Assembly: GCF_001905505.1 (NCBI RefSeq)
Contig: NZ_LIPG01000007.1
Coordinates: 62,001 to 126,000 of the forward strand
Length of the DNA stretch: 64,000 nucleotides
Source of the DNA: Streptomyces sp. CB02058
GTDB lineage: Bacteria > Actinomycetota > Actinomycetes > Streptomycetales > Streptomycetaceae
Direction of reading: 5' to 3'
The position numbers and the translations under genes are program-made. Of the stretch, positions 61,830 through 64,000 are shown one piece after another. The notes under the pieces are model-generated. The model did no database searches. It saw only the letters and a list, made by a program, of their open reading frames with translations, and was not told the origin of the DNA. The number at the start of each line of letters is the position of its first letter. Within the stretch, counting starts at the first letter, position 1.

Positions 61830-62309
61830 TCAGACCGCCGAGCGCAGTTCGTCCAGTTCGCGGCCGATCGCATCGCGCAAGCAGTCGTGCCGCGGACCGA
61901 GCCCGTACCTCTCATCGCTCCACCGGTCACGGGGATAGAGCCATACCGGGCCACCCACCCGCTCGGCCGGCTCCCACGCGAACCGGGGCCAGACATGGGC
62001 GTGGAGGAACGGGTCCGTGTTCCCCAGGATCTCCAGATTGACCCGCAGAAACGCCGGATCCAGCCGGCGGCAGGCCCGCTCCACGGCTTCACCCAGCTGG
62101 TCCATGTCGGACAGGAACGACAGCCGCTTCACCCTCGACAGGTCGGACAGCCGCCGCACATCCGGTTCGTCCACGAGGAGAACCGAGTATCCCGGCAGGA
62201 ACTGCACATCGCCGATCACCGCGAACCCCGCCGTCAGCCGTCGCACGACCGTCGGGTTCTCCCCCTTCAGCGCCGCTCCGATCCGGTCCCTGCGCCACTC
62301 ACCCGTCAC
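61830..62309 (-). CDS. HIT-like phosphohydrolase
   Basis: A 159-residue protein related to HIT-family hydrolases. The recognition block 'NTDPFLHAHVWPRF' carries the H-x-H pair. The third His of a full HIT triad is not in the usual place, so activity may differ. Earlier strands 'GYSVLLVDEPDVRRLSDL' match the usual fold. It may act on dinucleoside polyphosphates or related nucleotides. GTG 62309 is selected since the family N-terminus 'EWRRDRI' begins there. It lies 40 bases after the P-loop kinase gene on the same strand. Confidence 0.65.
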   Translation of the reverse strand: MTGEWRRDRIGAALKGENPTVVRRLTAGFAVIGDVQFLPGYSVLLVDEPDVRRLSDLSRVKRLSFLSDMDQLGEAVERACRRLDPAFLRVNLEILGNTDPFLHAHVWPRFAWEPAERVGGPVWLYPRDRWSDERYGLGPRHDCLRDAIGRELDELRSAV

Positions 62310-62349
62310 GGCGCAAAACCTACAGGGCCCGCGGCAGTAAGCGGAGCCG

Positions 62350-62883
62350 TCAGAGGTCCCGGGCCGGGAGACCGGCCAGGCCGGTGTCGCGCATGATGCG
62401 GTCGACGGTGGAGGTGAGGCTGCTGTCGGCACCGATGACGGTCTCGATCGCACCGGGCAGCAGATCCATCTCCCGGTACCAGCTGCGTAGTTCCGGTTCG
62501 CCCACCTCGTCGGCGATCGACTTGGTGGCGTGACGGACGAGTGTCTGTTCGAACGGCACGTGCAGGTAGTACGCATGGGTCGGGCCTCGGTGGTCGGCAC
62601 GCAGCCGCGCGAGCATGGCGCCGTAGTGGTCGGCGTACAGGATCCCTTCGACCACGACGTGGAATCCGGCGTCCAGGGCATAGCGGGCGGTCACGTCGAT
62701 CAGGCCGATGTTGGCGGCTCCCGGCCGGTCCCGTTCGCGCAGGACGAGGCGGCGGAGGTTGTCCTGGGCGACCAGGGCGACGCCACGGCCGAACGCGTCA
62801 CGCAGGCCGCCCGCGACGCTCGACTTCCCCGACGCGCTGTTGCCGCGCAGGATGACGAGCCGGGTTTCCTCGGTACCTGCCAT
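62350..62883 (-). CDS. P-loop kinase-like protein (AAA_33/zeta-toxin-like)
   Basis: A 177-residue nucleotide-binding protein. Walker A is 'LRGNSASGKSSVA' (13-25), followed by 'VALVAQDNLRRLVL', 'FHVVVEGILYADHYG' (Walker B-like) and 'YYLHVPFEQTLVRHATK' as lid. This is the layout of small kinases such as chloramphenicol phosphotransferase or zeta-toxin relatives. ATG 62883. It shares a transcript with the HIT-like gene, which may process its product; the substrate is unknown. Confidence 0.78.
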   Translation of the reverse strand: MAGTEETRLVILRGNSASGKSSVAGGLRDAFGRGVALVAQDNLRRLVLRERDRPGAANIGLIDVTARYALDAGFHVVVEGILYADHYGAMLARLRADHRGPTHAYYLHVPFEQTLVRHATKSIADEVGEPELRSWYREMDLLPGAIETVIGADSSLTSTVDRIMRDTGLAGLPARDL

Positions 62884-63026
62884 CACGGTGGTCACGCTAC
62901 CCGCCTGTCGCCGGGGATCGGGTCCCACAGCGTCGGACTTCCTCACTTCGGCGGACCCACCCACCTGTCATCGCGCCCCTCCCGCCTCCCCGGGGTGAGC
63001 CGCGACGGTTGCCCTTTGATGAAATA

Positions 63027-63045
63027 TTAGCTTAGGCTTACCTAA
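63027..63045. promoter_or_regulatory. Iron box (DmdR1/IdeR operator)
   Basis: TTAGCTTAGGCTTACCTAA matches the 19-bp actinobacterial iron-box consensus (TTAGGTTAGSCTAACCTAA) at 17 positions. It lies 180 bases upstream of the YncE-like gene, within the 62884-63225 gap, which contains no other gene. Confidence 0.85.
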
Positions 63046-63225
63046 CTTTTGCATGAGGTGTCGAGTCCCGGCCGCACCCCACGCGCTGAGTGCGCGTCAC
63101 TCCGCACGCGGCCCGCCGTGACCCCGAGACCGCCGAACGACAGTGGACAGAAGGGCGTGGTCCCGGCCGCGTCCGCATACTGCGCGCACCTCACCGGAGG
63201 CGCACGTCCAGGGAGAACAGCACAC

Positions 63226-64000
63226 ATGCCCACGCTCAACCCCCGTGTCCGCCGCGCGGCCGCGACCGCCGCGGCGCTCGCCGCCTGCGGCGCACTCACG
63301 CCCGCCGGCCCCGCAGCAGCGCAGACCACCACCCGGGCCGGCGCACACGTCACCTCGGTGCCGCTCGCCCAGGGGCTCTACCAGTCCGCCTACTCCGAGC
63401 GCAACGACGTGCTGTGGGCCACCTCTTCCGTGGGACAGCCGCCGGCCCCCACCACCGGGTCACGGTTGCTGAAGATCGACCCCGACACCCTCCAGGTGGA
63501 AGCGTCCTACACACCCCCCACCGACGGCACGATCGAGGCCGTGTACGGCATCGACGTGGACGATGAGCACAACACCCTCTGGGTCACCAACACCCGGAAC
63601 AACTCGGTCGCCGTCTACAGCCAGAGAACCGGCCGACACCTCGCCACCCGCCTCGATGTGAACCACTCCCGCGAGGTCGTCGTGGACGAGAAGCGCGACC
63701 TCGTGTGGGCGAGCGCCTTCGGCGACGGCTCACTCGTCGCCTTCGACAGCCGCACCCTCGAGGAGGTCAGAAGGGTCACCGTCGAGGGAAGCGGTCCGAC
63801 GGGCATCGCGGTGAACGAACGGACCGGGACGGTCTACGCCGCCGACTTCACCAACAGCCGGATCATCGAGGTCCGGGCCGGGTCCACGACCCCGCGGCTC
63901 ATTCCCACCGGTACCGGCCCGCTCTCGATCGCGCTGTCCGCCGACGGGAGAACGGCGTACACCGCCGACCAGGGATCGGGAACGCTCTCCGTCGTCGATC
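63226..64000 (+). CDS. Secreted YncE-like beta-propeller protein (3' truncated by window)
   Basis: At least 258 residues, open at the window end. The signal peptide is residues 1-32 ('RAAATAAALAACGALTPAGP', cleavage near AAA). The mature part is a repeat series typical of YncE/NHL-like propellers: 'YGIDVDDEHNTLWVTNTRNN', 'EVVVDEKRDLVWASAFGDGS', 'GIAVNERTGTVYAADFTNSR'. An iron box upstream indicates repression by iron-loaded DmdR1/IdeR. E. coli YncE is also iron-regulated, so a role in iron-starved cells is plausible. ATG 63226 follows GGGAGA. Confidence 0.82.
   Translation, partial: MPTLNPRVRRAAATAAALAACGALTPAGPAAAQTTTRAGAHVTSVPLAQGLYQSAYSERNDVLWATSSVGQPPAPTTGSRLLKIDPDTLQVEASYTPPTDGTIEAVYGIDVDDEHNTLWVTNTRNNSVAVYSQRTGRHLATRLDVNHSREVVVDEKRDLVWASAFGDGSLVAFDSRTLEEVRRVTVEGSGPTGIAVNERTGTVYAADFTNSRIIEVRAGSTTPRLIPTGTGPLSIALSADGRTAYTADQGSGTLSVVD

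Noticed and set aside
1..64000. CRISPR arrays, tRNA or rRNA genes
   Set aside because: No regularly spaced repeats, cloverleaf pattern or rRNA sequence was seen by eye; a covariance-model scan would be needed to exclude small RNAs.

Overview
The window is a 64 kb stretch of high-GC actinobacterial DNA, most likely a Streptomyces chromosome (probably an arm region). The evidence is the strong G/C third-position bias, GTG/TTG starts with translational coupling, many Tat/Sec-secreted proteins, a spore-associated-protein (SapA-like) gene, an actinobacterial iron box, sugar ABC importers with no local ATPase, and many degraded genes and IS remnants. No tRNA, rRNA or CRISPR array was recognised.

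Region 1 (1-12.8 kb): a partial gene end with a strong terminator, a decayed alcohol dehydrogenase and a small membrane protein. Then comes a glycosaminoglycan-type utilisation locus: a cytoplasmic sulfatase facing an operon of solute-binding lipoprotein, two permeases, a GntR-LacI hybrid regulator, a Gfo/Idh/MocA dehydrogenase, a degraded TIM-barrel isomerase, a SIS-domain protein, a degraded ROK/PfkB kinase remnant and a secreted PL8 polysaccharide lyase. The lyase would cleave the polymer outside; the importer would bring in (sulfated) unsaturated oligosaccharides; the sulfatase and sugar enzymes would process them inside. Two internal steps are broken, so the pathway looks as if it is decaying.

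Region 2 (13.1-17.9 kb): a two-gene conflict-type locus, a trypsin-co-occurring (trypco1) protein followed by a 1456-residue trypsin-nSTAND NTPase-TM-propeller protein.

Region 3 (18-36 kb): accessory DNA with single genes and regulator pairs: NmrA-like reductase, TetR plus TIM-barrel protein sharing a double palindrome, ArsR plus MFS, HxlR plus imine reductase, GNATs, Nudix genes (one frameshifted), small secreted proteins, a SUKH-domain protein, an IS256 element with two internal deletions and an IS5 fragment.

Region 4 (36-49 kb): a carotenoid oxygenase, a giant secreted nuclease-like/SGNH/beta-helix fusion, a peptidase-inhibitor-like protein, and a tight four-gene operon headed by an MfnB-type furan synthase with aldehyde dehydrogenase, alcohol dehydrogenase and carboxyl-methyltransferase-like genes. 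This operon predicts an undescribed furan metabolite. A catalase-peroxidase remnant and a RibD-like reductase follow.

Region 5 (49.6-64 kb): more housekeeping-like genes: SDR, two tandem DUF4139 proteins, SapA-like protein, VOC/AraC pair, AI-2E transporter, M20 amidohydrolase, RelE/ParE-type toxin-antitoxin, LysE exporter, TerB, DCC thioredoxin-like protein, HIT-like protein, P-loop kinase, and at the edge an iron-box-controlled YncE-like secreted propeller (3' truncated).
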